This document shows positions 37,343-44,733 of a DNA stretch of 50,517 bases, piece after piece. The stretch is from positions 1 to 50,517 of IMG/VR virus record IMGVR_UViG_3300044737_000122, one strand, 5' to 3'. Both the position numbers and the translations under genes were made by a program. Positions within the stretch are counted from its first letter, which is position 1. Each line of letters starts with the position of its first letter. Source of the DNA: a virus. The notes under the pieces are model-generated. The model did no database searches. It was not told the origin of the DNA and saw nothing but the letters and a program-made list of their open reading frames with translations.

Positions 37343-39802
37343 ATGTCTATTACCCGAAACAACCACTACGTCCCGCAATGGTATCAAGCCGGATTTTTTG
37401 AGCCGGGACGTTCAACGCTGGCCTATCTCGACCTGACACCGCCTAAAAAGACTCTCCCAGACGGTCGCGTCATAGTGCAGCGAGGCGTTTGGGATAAGAC
37501 GCCCACTTCAAGGGCCTTTTGCGAAAGGGACCTCTACTCCACGTTCTTCGGCACCACCGTCAACGATGAAATTGAGCGGCGCCTATTTGGCAATATCGAT
37601 GGCCGGGGCTCTAAAGCTGTTAGGGGGTTCGCCGTGGGTGGCGTGCGCGAATGGCATGAGCACTTCCAGACCCTTTTTGAATTTCTTGATGCTCAGAAGC
37701 TTCGCACGCCGAAAGGCCTGGACTGGCTAAAGGCTCGGTACCCCGCTTTATCTCAGAATGAACTTATGTTTGAGATGCAGGGCCTCCGCACGCTGCATTG
37801 CTCGATCTGGGCCGGTGGTGTCCGCGAAATTGTCTCTGCTGAAAAGTCGCACGTAAAGTTCATCATCAGCGACCATCCGGTGACGATGTACAACTACGCT
37901 CTCCCGCCTACGGCGAAGGAATGCGCGTACCCGTTTGATCCCGGAATAGCGTTGAGAGCTTCCCAAACGATTTACCCCCTGGACCGGGATCATTGTTTGA
38001 TCCTCACGAATTTGGAATACGCTAAGGACCCGAACACGAGCGCCCTTCAGAAGAGAACCTTTCCGCGGAATTTCCAACAGTCGCTTGCGCGAACTGACGC
38101 TTTTATTCGCAAACGTAACCTTACCGCTGAGGAGGTTGCGCAAGTCAACTTTGTGATCAAAGCGCGCGCCCGGCGATATCTCGCGGCCGGCCGCAAAGAG
38201 TGGTTTTATCCGGAAAATAGCGTCTCGCAGCCATGGGGTGAACTCCGGAAAGTATTCATCCCTCCGAAAGGCGAGTTGTTTCACTTTGGCGGAGAGATGT
38301 TCGTCAAGTATGCGAGCGGTGACGTTCATTATCAGGACGAGTTCGGCAGAACAGAGAAGCCGCGAGACTTCCTATTAAAGAAAGTGCCGGACAGGCCTCC
38401 GCGTCCTAAGGATGCTTGTGGTTGTGGGTCAGGGAAGCGGTTCAAGGATTGTTGCCAGTCCAAGCCAGAAGCGTTGCGGACGACCTGGACCGAGCGGAGC
38501 ATCCGTGAACGGAACCTTATGCTACGCAACGCGATCGTAAATATCCTAGAGCTTGAGTCGGGAAAGGACTGGGTCCAAATTCGCCGTGAGCTGACCGACG
38601 ACAAGATCAGTGAAATTTACCATCTGTACGAGGGCCTTTGGCCGCTCGAGACTGATTTGCTGGCGCTGTTGCCCAAGCCGGATGGAGCGGCTCGAGCGGT
38701 TTACACGGGCTCGATCCACCCATCATCCATCAACGATTTCGCATTGGCTGCCCCGTTGTACTTTGGGGAGCTGCTCGTGCCGCACCCTTTTATCCACTCC
38801 GGGATAATCAGCAAGGAGTACAGGCCTACTGAACACCCCAAGTCCTACCGTCAGGAATTTCTGAAGGCGGTCATTTGTTTTCTCAACCTAGTGCCGCTCG
38901 TAGAGCTGGGCTTGGTCAACCTCATACCGGACCCGTGCGACTTCGATTACCATCTGCGGAAGGAAATGATGAGCATGGCCAAGGCTCGTGCCGCCACGGT
39001 GCACCTTGATCCCAAGGACGACGCTCGCTTGTACAAACAAATGGAAGAGGATAGCCGGCGCAGCATAATGCTGATGCCGCCCGACGCAATGCGCCGGCAG
39101 CTCCGCGAACTCTCGCCTCATCTGGATGACGAACAGATCGAAGCCACGATGCGCTATAGCCGCCAGGCTATGGAGATGGACCCACTGGCCGTTCTCCAGG
39201 AAGGCTCTCTAGAGGGCGGCAAAGGCGGCGGGCAAATGAACATGTTCAAGCTCGCTCCTAACTTCGAGATGACACTATACTTGGCCAAGGCAACGGGGGC
39301 CTGCATCGTCACCGATAGCCCGCACCGCTGGACCGAGGTTAAGATGGCGATCCGCCAGCGCTTTAAGGCGCCGACACCCGGTCTCGTGCCGTTAGTCACT
39401 GAAATAGAGGGAACGAAGTTCGCTTTTCCGCAAAATGTAGAGGACGTGGTCGCCTGTGCTTTCCAGAATATCGGAGCTGGGTACCCTGACGTATTCCGTG
39501 ACCTCTTTAATTACCTAGTCAAGCTCGAGAGTCGCGATGCTAAGCCGAATCGCGAGGCGCAGCTTGTACGCCGCTTTTCCAAGAGCCATGCCGCGGCCCA
39601 GCGGGCCCTTCATAAGTCGGGCGTTCCCCTAGAATCCGGCCGCATTTCGTGTGTTTTCCCTCCGGGAGGTATACAGGACAACACGGTCAACCGCCTTCTC
39701 TTGATGTCTAGCTCCGAGAGGCATCTGTCCAGCGTACCGATGGCATTTTTCGTCGAGGCGGCGGATGATCTCTCAACTAAAGAAGAACCCAAAGTAACAT
39801 GA
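37343..39802 (+). CDS. DUF4238 protein with internal SEC-C motif, moron
   Basis: An 819-residue protein. It opens RNNHYVPQWYQAGFFEPGRS, the DUF4238 signature (NHYVPQxYLxxF), with ISDHPVTMYN near residue 175; this first half looks like a nuclease-type fold of unknown activity. A SEC-C zinc motif (CGCGSGKRFKDCC) lies near residues 357 to 370; the second half has no recognised domain. It is read against the phage operons, between terminase and early/regulatory genes. DUF4238 genes are frequent in islands; a defence role is inferred from position. No strong SD; ATG at 37343. Confidence 0.65.
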   Translation: MSITRNNHYVPQWYQAGFFEPGRSTLAYLDLTPPKKTLPDGRVIVQRGVWDKTPTSRAFCERDLYSTFFGTTVNDEIERRLFGNIDGRGSKAVRGFAVGGVREWHEHFQTLFEFLDAQKLRTPKGLDWLKARYPALSQNELMFEMQGLRTLHCSIWAGGVREIVSAEKSHVKFIISDHPVTMYNYALPPTAKECAYPFDPGIALRASQTIYPLDRDHCLILTNLEYAKDPNTSALQKRTFPRNFQQSLARTDAFIRKRNLTAEEVAQVNFVIKARARRYLAAGRKEWFYPENSVSQPWGELRKVFIPPKGELFHFGGEMFVKYASGDVHYQDEFGRTEKPRDFLLKKVPDRPPRPKDACGCGSGKRFKDCCQSKPEALRTTWTERSIRERNLMLRNAIVNILELESGKDWVQIRRELTDDKISEIYHLYEGLWPLETDLLALLPKPDGAARAVYTGSIHPSSINDFALAAPLYFGELLVPHPFIHSGIISKEYRPTEHPKSYRQEFLKAVICFLNLVPLVELGLVNLIPDPCDFDYHLRKEMMSMAKARAATVHLDPKDDARLYKQMEEDSRRSIMLMPPDAMRRQLRELSPHLDDEQIEATMRYSRQAMEMDPLAVLQEGSLEGGKGGGQMNMFKLAPNFEMTLYLAKATGACIVTDSPHRWTEVKMAIRQRFKAPTPGLVPLVTEIEGTKFAFPQNVEDVVACAFQNIGAGYPDVFRDLFNYLVKLESRDAKPNREAQLVRRFSKSHAAAQRALHKSGVPLESGRISCVFPPGGIQDNTVNRLLLMSSSERHLSSVPMAFFVEAADDLSTKEEPKVT

Positions 39803-39811
39803 TGAGCCCGG

Positions 39812-40312
39812 CTAGCTACCACCCAAGTAAGCGGCGTAGTTTTCTGCGTCGAAGGCTTTTTCGACCTCAGAGACATCCACATCAAAGTTGCGCGCAATAA
39901 CCTCAGGCTCGATGTTGTGCTCTTGGCTGATCTTGACGCGGCCGTACTGCATGCGCGTGAGCCCTGGTCTCTTATCGCTGAGCGACGCGTACGCCTGGTT
40001 GCCTTCGTTTGGTGCGGTAATTTCGGTATGGGCCCCCTTGCTCGCGCCAGAGAGGGGGCAGTCCTTCTTGTGTCGTCGGCCTTTTGACCCGCACTCTGCG
40101 CAGCCTGGCGCCTTACGAGGTGCTTGTCCCGCCCACGATCGCTGGGCCGGCGTGGGTGCTGGGCGTTCCGGGCGCTCCACAGGTTTCGGAACCTCAATCT
40201 TAGGCTCCGCGCTGGTTGTGATTATCACCTCGGAGAGGACGCGCACTCGCTCGGCACCTTCCTCATAGGCGAGCATGCGGCTGGTCTCGGAGTCGTAGAA
40301 GTAGCGCGTCAT
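39812..40312 (-). CDS. Zinc-motif phage protein, possible regulator
   Basis: A 166-residue protein. The centre has CAECGSKGRRHKKDCPLSGA, a CxxC...C zinc-like knuckle; the linker before it is Pro/Glu rich. The C-terminus (TRMQYGRVKISQEHNIEPEV, then VDVSEVEKAFDAENY) resembles an HTH-like helical segment. It overlaps the upstream 61-residue gene by 4 nt. Location between terminase cargo and TM2 genes and the DNA-binding features suggest a regulator; unverified. Confidence 0.55.
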   Translation of the reverse strand: MTRYFYDSETSRMLAYEEGAERVRVLSEVIITTSAEPKIEVPKPVERPERPAPTPAQRSWAGQAPRKAPGCAECGSKGRRHKKDCPLSGASKGAHTEITAPNEGNQAYASLSDKRPGLTRMQYGRVKISQEHNIEPEVIARNFDVDVSEVEKAFDAENYAAYLGGS

Positions 40313-40494
40313 ATCGTTTGATTCGTGGTGCGCTTCGCCTTCCCGCCCTTCGTGCCTTCCCTTGAAGCGCGTAGCGGATCGTTCGCGAAGTTGCCCGGAT
40401 TGCTGTGCTTACCCTGCGCCCGCCCGCCTCTCGCGGCGATTTCGCGCCTCCGCTCCGGGCTCATTGAAGCGAACCCTTTTTTCTCATGTCCCAT
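40309..40494 (-). CDS. KGG-type stress-induced small protein
   Basis: A 61-residue protein (MGHEKKGFASMSPERRREIA then ARGGRAQGKHSNPGNFANDP). GFASMSxExRREIAxxGG and the NFANDP motif are those of the YciG/KGG family of small stress-associated proteins. Lys/Gly-rich and probably disordered. It is tightly linked with the gene at 39812 (4-nt overlap) and follows the TM2 gene. Confidence 0.75.
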   Translation of the reverse strand: MGHEKKGFASMSPERRREIAARGGRAQGKHSNPGNFANDPLRASREGTKGGKAKRTTNQTI

Positions 40495-40502
40495 ACAGTC
40501 GA

Positions 40503-40853
40503 TTAGTTGTCCCAGCGAATAATCTTGCGCCCCTCGCCGTCGCGGAAGTTACCGCAAAGGATGACGATCCAGTCGATGAAGGCCCACGGGTACGATATCA
40601 GCAGGCCGAATACGCTGAGCGAAAGGAGAAGCTGTATAACGGCGGTCGATGTCTTGCCGACATAAAAGCGGTGGGCGCCACACACGCCAAGGAAGAAGGC
40701 GAGTAGGAACGTTACCAAGCGCGATTTGCTGCTTGCCGGCCGGTAATAGGGCAGACCGTCTTCCACGGTGGTGCGGTCGCCATTGAAGTTGACGGTCGCT
40801 GTGTCGGTGCTCGTATAACGCATGCCCGCGTTGCTGCTCGTCGTCTGATCCAT
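40503..40853 (-). CDS. TM2-domain membrane protein
   Basis: A 116-residue protein. Residues ~40 to 110 form a TM2 domain: two membrane helices separated by a short loop (VTFLLAFFLGVCGAHRFYVG; VIQLLLSLSVFGLLISYPW) with the HRFYVGK signature and WIVILCGNF after. The N-terminal 40 residues are soluble and Thr/Ser rich. Phage TM2 proteins are of unknown role. A promoter-like site lies 38 nt upstream (40891..40915), giving this gene and its two downstream partners their own transcription unit. Confidence 0.8.
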   Translation of the reverse strand: MDQTTSSNAGMRYTSTDTATVNFNGDRTTVEDGLPYYRPASSKSRLVTFLLAFFLGVCGAHRFYVGKTSTAVIQLLLSLSVFGLLISYPWAFIDWIVILCGNFRDGEGRKIIRWDN

Positions 40854-40890
40854 AAAATATTGATTACTAATATTGCCCGAACCTAGCGCC

Positions 40891-40915
40891 AGTATAGCAC
40901 ACGACCGGTCGTCAA
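40891..40915 (-). promoter_or_regulatory. Candidate promoter sharing the 12.85-kb motif
   Basis: On the minus strand TTGACG (40910..40915), 13 nt including the palindrome CGACCGGTCG, then TGCTATACT (TATACT at 40891..40896). The TTGACGACCG-TCGT block matches 12847..12872. The ordinary 17-nt spacing is not met; the palindrome may be an operator. Confidence 0.5.
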
Positions 40916-40939
40916 GAGCTTGAGGTGGGGATAACGGCG

Positions 40940-41251
40940 CTATAAGCCGAGCCGCTGCACGTCGTCAACCGAGCGGACCACGTGGTACAGCGCGCCGGCT
41001 GCCCTGGCTGCGAGCGAGAAGCTTTCCTGCTCGAGAGACATGATGCCGCTCTTTCGCTTCACCTCGAGGAAATACGGGCGGCCCTGATACACGAGGATGA
41101 TGTCGGGTGAGCCCTTGGTGCCAAATCTGACAAAGCTGCCTTTCTTGGTCTCGAACGCTCCTGTGTTGTTGCGCCACCAAAAATGCCGGCGGTAGGTGAG
41201 GTAATCGCAGACCGCCTTCTGTATCTCCCTCTCAAGGGGCTCGGGCGTCAT
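40940..41251 (-). CDS. VRR-NUC nuclease
   Basis: A 103-residue PD-(D/E)xK nuclease: TGAFETKKGSFVRFGTKGSP then DIILVYQGRPYFLEVKRKSG (D, E and K of the core) and EQESFSLAARAAGALYHVVR. VRR-NUC proteins act on branched or 3'-flap DNA; phage versions are stand-alone. The ATG at 41251 (MTPEPLEREIQKAV) is preferred; the frame is open further upstream through the terminator. It lies downstream of the ArdC gene and terminator at 41280. Confidence 0.8.
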   Translation of the reverse strand: MTPEPLEREIQKAVCDYLTYRRHFWWRNNTGAFETKKGSFVRFGTKGSPDIILVYQGRPYFLEVKRKSGIMSLEQESFSLAARAAGALYHVVRSVDDVQRLGL

Positions 41252-41279
41252 GCCCTGATTATCCCATGGAAAGAAAGAA

Positions 41280-41317
41280 GCCCGCCGTAGCGAGCCTCTG
41301 GGGTTCGCTGCGGGGGC
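41280..41317 (-). terminator. Leftward terminator after ardC-like gene
   Basis: Stem of about 16 bp (GCCCGCCGTAGCGAGCC with GGTTCGCTGCGGGGGC, few mismatches), loop TCTGG; on the minus strand followed by TTCTTTCTTTCC. Confidence 0.7.
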
Positions 41318-41354
41318 TTTGATATTTATTCGTAGAGCCAAATATTGCTTTTGT

Positions 41355-42227
41355 TCACTCGGCCGCTTCCAACGTTACCACGGGCTCAGAGAACGCCCGC
41401 AAGTAGTCCGTTGCTTTCGAGGCAAGCGAGGCTGCCGTGAGGATGGCCTTGCTGTCGTTCTTGAGTACCTCAAGCCAGTTGGCAACGTAGCCTGCGTGTC
41501 GTAGCTCGCCTTTCACTTCGAGGTACGCGCACGTCATGGCGGCACCCAGCTCCGCTACTAGCTCCTCAAATGCGTACTCCTTCTCCTGGAAGCGGCTCTT
41601 GAGGTCGCGGTTGAGACGGTCCTTCTGGGCTGTCCAGTGGATATGCTCGTGGCCCCATACCGCGTAGATGTTCTCCGGGTTGAGGAATGCGCCCCGCTCA
41701 GGCATCGCGATGATGTCTTTCGAGGGGATGTAGCAGGCTTTGGGTTCGCCCCAGCAGGTCTGTGCTCCGATCGCGACAAAGAACGCTTCGGCCCGCTCGT
41801 CGCGCTCGTGCTCGGGCAAGTCGGGTGGGGGGTCTTTGCTCGCCAACCCGTCGCATTGCGCGACGTTAAAGACGTTGAACTGGCGCATGAAGGGCACCAA
41901 CCGCTCGTCTTCTGTCCCGGCGTTCCTGATCGTCCGATTGACGTAGATAATGCCGGTCGAACGTTCGCCCTTGCGGACCTGCCCACCTGCATCCTGGCAT
42001 TGCTTGTAGGTGAGCCATTCTGCCGAGGCGTACTGCTTCTCCTGCCGCTCACTCCAGAGCATGAGCACGTTGAGTCCGGAGTAGGGCCGTCCTGTCACGG
42101 CGTTGACCGGCATGATGCCGCCGCGCCGGTTGGTCTTCCATGGTTTAAGCCATGGTGGCGGGTTGCCTGCTTCAATCTCGCGGATGATCTCGTTCGTTAC
42201 CCGGTCATAGAGCTCCTGCACGGACAT
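41355..42227 (-). CDS. ArdC-type antirestriction protein with zincin domain
   Basis: A 290-residue protein. The N-terminal DUF1738 (ssDNA-binding) part reads YDRVTNEIIREIEAGNPPPW, PVNAVTGRPYSGLNVLML and GGQVRKGERSTGIIYVNRT; the C-terminal zincin has HEHIH at 193 to 197 and EELVAELGAA at 221 to 230, giving the HExxH plus Glu zinc site. ArdC proteins enter with conjugating DNA and protect ssDNA or block restriction. ATG 42227 has AGGAGG five to ten nt upstream; TACAAT at 42256 is a likely -10. Strong SD contrasts with late genes. Confidence 0.82.
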   Translation of the reverse strand: MSVQELYDRVTNEIIREIEAGNPPPWLKPWKTNRRGGIMPVNAVTGRPYSGLNVLMLWSERQEKQYASAEWLTYKQCQDAGGQVRKGERSTGIIYVNRTIRNAGTEDERLVPFMRQFNVFNVAQCDGLASKDPPPDLPEHERDERAEAFFVAIGAQTCWGEPKACYIPSKDIIAMPERGAFLNPENIYAVWGHEHIHWTAQKDRLNRDLKSRFQEKEYAFEELVAELGAAMTCAYLEVKGELRHAGYVANWLEVLKNDSKAILTAASLASKATDYLRAFSEPVVTLEAAE

Positions 42228-42255
42228 GGAAACCTCCTGTGCTTGTCCGTGCTTA

Positions 42256-42261
42256 ATTGTA
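42256..42261 (-). promoter_or_regulatory. -10 of the ardC-like gene
   Basis: TACAAT on the minus strand preceded by GCGG; 28 nt lie between it and the ATG, room for a leader with SD AGGAGG. A downstream-facing terminator overlaps the region upstream. Confidence 0.4.
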
Positions 42262-42270
42262 CCGCGCAAA

Positions 42271-42293
42271 AAGAAAGGCCCCCGAAGGGGCCC
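42271..42293 (-). terminator. Leftward terminator after the methyltransferase
   Basis: GGCCCC - CGAA-type loop - GGGGCC stem with TTTCTTTTT after it on the minus strand. Ends the methyltransferase transcript before the ardC-like promoter. Confidence 0.8.
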
Positions 42294-42300
42294 GTTGATG

Positions 42301-42918
42301 TTAGGAGCGGGTCGCCGACAGTCGCGACCTAGCAATCGTGATGTACTCTGGATCGCGCTCCACACCGATGTAGCGCCTGCCAAGCTGTTTCGCCGCAACG
42401 GCCGTTGTTCCCGATCCTAGGAACGGATCGAGTATTGTGTCGCCCGGAGATGTGAAGCTGTCGACACACCACTTCATTACCTGGAGTGCTTTCTGAGTCG
42501 GATGAGCTACGCGCTCCTCCCTGCTGTCCCTTACAAATCCCCGCCACCTGCTGTTGAATACTTGGGCTACCTTGTCGAAGGATGTCCATGCAAGCTCGCA
42601 ATCAGCAAAGCATCCCGTAGCAAGACCATCATTTTTCCACCAGACCAACCAGCATCGAGACGAGGGAAGGTAGTGAGAAAAATAGTTGCCGCCCCAAATG
42701 ATCTGTTTGCGACTGACGCGCCGCATTTCGTCAAAGTAATCTTTTGAAGGTATGGCAACGTCCCAAGCTTTGCGAGTGAATTGCCGGCCGCCCCTACCGA
42801 TAAACCCTTGCCGACCGATGTTAATACCGTAAGGAGGATCGGTGATGACGATTTCTACGCTCTTGTCGGGCATGCGTCTAAGAACGTTAAGACAGTCGTC
42901 TTGAATTATTCTGCTCAT
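42301..42918 (-). CDS. Orphan DNA adenine/N4-cytosine methyltransferase, beta class
   Basis: A 205-residue amino-methyltransferase: catalytic DPPY at 27 to 30 (VITDPPYGI) comes before the SAM-binding DPFLGSGTT at 164 to 172, the beta-class order, with target-recognition region between (WGGNYFSHYLPSSRCWLVWW). HPTQKALQVM is also typical. No restriction enzyme lies beside it, so it probably protects phage DNA or regulates. ATG 42918 is preferred (GGAG eight nt upstream); a 7-bp hairpin can hide that SD. Confidence 0.88.
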   Translation of the reverse strand: MSRIIQDDCLNVLRRMPDKSVEIVITDPPYGINIGRQGFIGRGGRQFTRKAWDVAIPSKDYFDEMRRVSRKQIIWGGNYFSHYLPSSRCWLVWWKNDGLATGCFADCELAWTSFDKVAQVFNSRWRGFVRDSREERVAHPTQKALQVMKWCVDSFTSPGDTILDPFLGSGTTAVAAKQLGRRYIGVERDPEYITIARSRLSATRS

Positions 42919-42923
42919 GTCGA

Positions 42924-42943
42924 GTGCTCCGTTGAAGGAGCAC
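42924..42943 (-). promoter_or_regulatory. Hairpin covering the methyltransferase SD
   Basis: GTGCTCC - GTTGAA - GGAGCAC, 7-bp perfect stem. On the minus-strand mRNA the downstream arm contains GGAG eight nt before the start codon, so folding would reduce initiation. Confidence 0.55.
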
Positions 42944-43066
42944 CCCAACTACAGCCGTTTTTTCAGGTGATCATCGTTCGCTCTGCACCGCTATGTCCGC
43001 ATCCGTTGTTATGCATGGCGCTCTGTTGCTCTATCTTTTTTCATCACGTTTTGTTTCTGTGCGCGC

Positions 43067-43513
43067 ATGATCTACCGGGTGAAAACGCGCAAGGGATATT
43101 GGGAGGAACGCGAGAGCTATCGCGATCCTGTGACGGGCAAGCCGCGCTCTCGCCTCGTCCGCTATCTTGGCAAGCTTGGAGAAATAGACTGGAAGGCCAC
43201 GCTTCAAGGCGACCCCGAGGACCGCGCTATGGCCGCTGCTGAGAGAGCCGCAGAGAAGGCGGGGGCACTAGAGACACGGCCCGAGAGACAGCCTACAGCG
43301 CTTCCTCAGGGCCTCCACTCGGGGCCAGTAGACCCCATGCCAATCGAGAAGGCGCCATCGGCTAATCATCGAGCTGCTCAAAGTGCGCCAGCCGAGCAAG
43401 ATCAGGAAACTGCGCCGGCAGAGCCCGCTGGTCCCGCGCCCGACGAAGCAGCTGCGTCAGAAACTGAGCACGAGCCTGGCGCTGCTCAAGGGTCAGACGC
43501 CTCTTCCTCATAA
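43067..43513 (+). CDS. Hypothetical protein with Ala/Glu/Pro tail
   Basis: A 148-residue protein. Residues 1 to 45 (MIYRVKTRKGYWEERESYRD, SRLVRYLGKLGEIDW) form a small conserved-looking motif (RxRxLxYLGKLGxIDW) known from transposon/plasmid proteins; residues ~60 to 148 are disordered (AAERAAEKAGALETRPERQP). It diverges from the methyltransferase gene. A hairpin at 43537 follows. No clear SD. Confidence 0.5.
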   Translation: MIYRVKTRKGYWEERESYRDPVTGKPRSRLVRYLGKLGEIDWKATLQGDPEDRAMAAAERAAEKAGALETRPERQPTALPQGLHSGPVDPMPIEKAPSANHRAAQSAPAEQDQETAPAEPAGPAPDEAAASETEHEPGAAQGSDASSS

Positions 43514-43536
43514 CTCAATGCTATCACGCAAAAGAA

Positions 43537-43558
43537 CAGGCCCCGATTCCGGGGCCTG
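43537..43558 (-). terminator. Terminator between convergent genes
   Basis: CAGGCCCC - 6 nt - GGGGCCTG stem; minus strand continues TTCTTTTGC. It ends the leftward primase-like transcript and, less well, the rightward gene at 43067. Confidence 0.7.
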
Positions 43559-43569
43559 GTCGAGCATAT

Positions 43570-44163
43570 TCAGGCTCGTTTCTGAAGCGGCACGACGTTC
43601 GTGGGGAAAAATCCTTTCGGGGGACAGCGTGCCTCTGTCACTCCGATGTAGCCGAGCAGGGTGCCGGTCTCGTCGCGGATCGGTACTGCTACCGTGCCGC
43701 GCATGATGCCCTTGCCGGCGTAGCCGATGCCGAGCTTGGACGCTTCTTCCGGGTCGAAGCCAGCCGCCACAACAGCGGGGTTCTCCGCCTCAAGATAATC
43801 GAGGGGCTTCAAACCTTGCTGCTGCGGGGCTGGGGGATCGTCGGGAACTGTAACTGGTGCACGGTGCACTCGTTCACTAGTTACATTCCCGATCCGAAAT
43901 GCGGCCTCAATTTGTCGGCCGGCGTCTGCCAGCGAACATTTCTGTGTATGACCCCACAATGCGATGAGGTCGCCGCCAATGCCCTGCGAAAAGCAATAAA
44001 ACAGACCCTTCGCCGGGGTGATGACCAAGGCGCGCGGGCCTCCGGTCTGACAAGCGGGACACGGCCCGCGAAACTGAGCGCCGCTCTTGGTGAGCTGAAG
44101 GCCGAGCGACTGCGCGGCTTCCTCGATCGTCACGCGCTCCTTGATCACTTGGAAATCCGCCAT
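43570..44163 (-). CDS. CHC2-type primase-like protein, truncated core
   Basis: A 197-residue protein. Zinc region: CPACQTGG (C35, C38) and YCFSQGIGGDLIALW (C57), a DnaG CHC2 pattern in which the usual fourth ligand is Gln60, so zinc binding may be lost. The C-terminal ~60 residues (LGIGYAGKGIMRGTVAVPIR, ETGTLLGYIGVTEARCPPKG) match the start of the DnaG catalytic domain but the TOPRIM part is absent. It may act as a primase-associated or regulatory protein. ATG 44163 has GGAGG eight nt upstream. Confidence 0.6.
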   Translation of the reverse strand: MADFQVIKERVTIEEAAQSLGLQLTKSGAQFRGPCPACQTGGPRALVITPAKGLFYCFSQGIGGDLIALWGHTQKCSLADAGRQIEAAFRIGNVTSERVHRAPVTVPDDPPAPQQQGLKPLDYLEAENPAVVAAGFDPEEASKLGIGYAGKGIMRGTVAVPIRDETGTLLGYIGVTEARCPPKGFFPTNVVPLQKRA

Positions 44164-44191
44164 GTGGACAGCCTCCGTTTGTACGTCCACA
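44163..44191. promoter_or_regulatory. Inverted repeat around the primase-like start
   Basis: TGTGGAC - 15 nt - GTCCACA; the SD GGAGG lies in the loop and one arm touches the start codon. Possible operator or translation control. Confidence 0.45.
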
Positions 44192-44344
44192 GGCAATGAT
44201 ACCATGGGGTCGGAAGCGGTTCGGATGTGGGCGCGGTTGCTTGGAACCCAGAGACTGCGACGAACACTTCCACAAAGTTTCGACTCTCTCTACCTGGTCC
44301 AAGCACCGGCCCCTGCATCTGAGCGGGAGAAAGAGAGTTTTCAA

Positions 44345-44557
44345 ATGGCACAGGGCAATGCGCCTGTCGCAAAGTTCCGGGTAGGCTATGTCACGGCAGC
44401 AGTGTGGCAGAACGACAAGCACTTCAACGTCGTGCTGTCCAAAGCCTACAAGGATGGCGAGGAGTGGAAGGATACCGACCAGCTCGGCCACGGCGACCTA
44501 CTTAACGCCGCCAAGGTCCTGGAGCGCGCCGAAGGCTGGATTGCCGAACAGTTCTGA
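44345..44557 (+). CDS. Small conserved hypothetical, 70 residues
   Basis: MAQGNAPVAKFRVGYVTAAV then HFNVVLSKAYKDGEEWKDTD, ending LERAEGWIAEQF. I recognise this pattern (KFRxGxVxAxxW ... YKDGxEWKxTxxLxxxDLxxAxxVLxxAxxWI) as a frequent mobile-element/plasmid family (DUF of unknown role). It reads rightward, SD-like GGGAG upstream, and ends into a strong terminator at 44571. Confidence 0.75.
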   Translation: MAQGNAPVAKFRVGYVTAAVWQNDKHFNVVLSKAYKDGEEWKDTDQLGHGDLLNAAKVLERAEGWIAEQF

Positions 44558-44570
44558 ACGCGGAATGAGA

Positions 44571-44593
44571 AAACCCGGCATCACGCCGGGTTT
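44571..44593. terminator. Bidirectional terminator
   Basis: AAACCCGGC - ATCAC - GCCGGGTTT, perfect 9-bp stem, followed on the + strand by CCTTCTT and preceded by GAGAA on the minus side. Ends the gene at 44345; overlaps the last codons of the opposing small gene. Confidence 0.8.
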
Positions 44594-44733
44594 CCTTCTT
44601 GCTCAGGCTTTGGTCTGCGGCTCCACGTCTTTCTTACGGGCGCGCCGCCGAGGATCTTCTCAAGCTCCGCCTCGCTCTCCTTGATGTTCTTCACCAGCTC
44701 GTTGATGCGGTCTACTTTCGCTTGGTCGTACAT
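44581..44733 (-). CDS. Small coiled-coil protein
   Basis: A 50-residue peptide, MYDQAKVDRINELVKNIKES..., with a coiled coil (EAELEKILGG) and basic end. It overlaps the 3' end of the Replic_Relax gene by 74 nt in another frame, and its stop lies within the terminator stem. Similar short coiled peptides end plasmid operons; support is moderate. Confidence 0.4.
   Translation of the reverse strand: MYDQAKVDRINELVKNIKESEAELEKILGGAPVRKTWSRRPKPEQEGNPA

Noticed and set aside
42301-42918. Restriction-modification system
   Set aside because: The methyltransferase has no adjacent restriction gene; the VRR-NUC nuclease is separated by the ArdC-like gene and is of a DNA-repair type.
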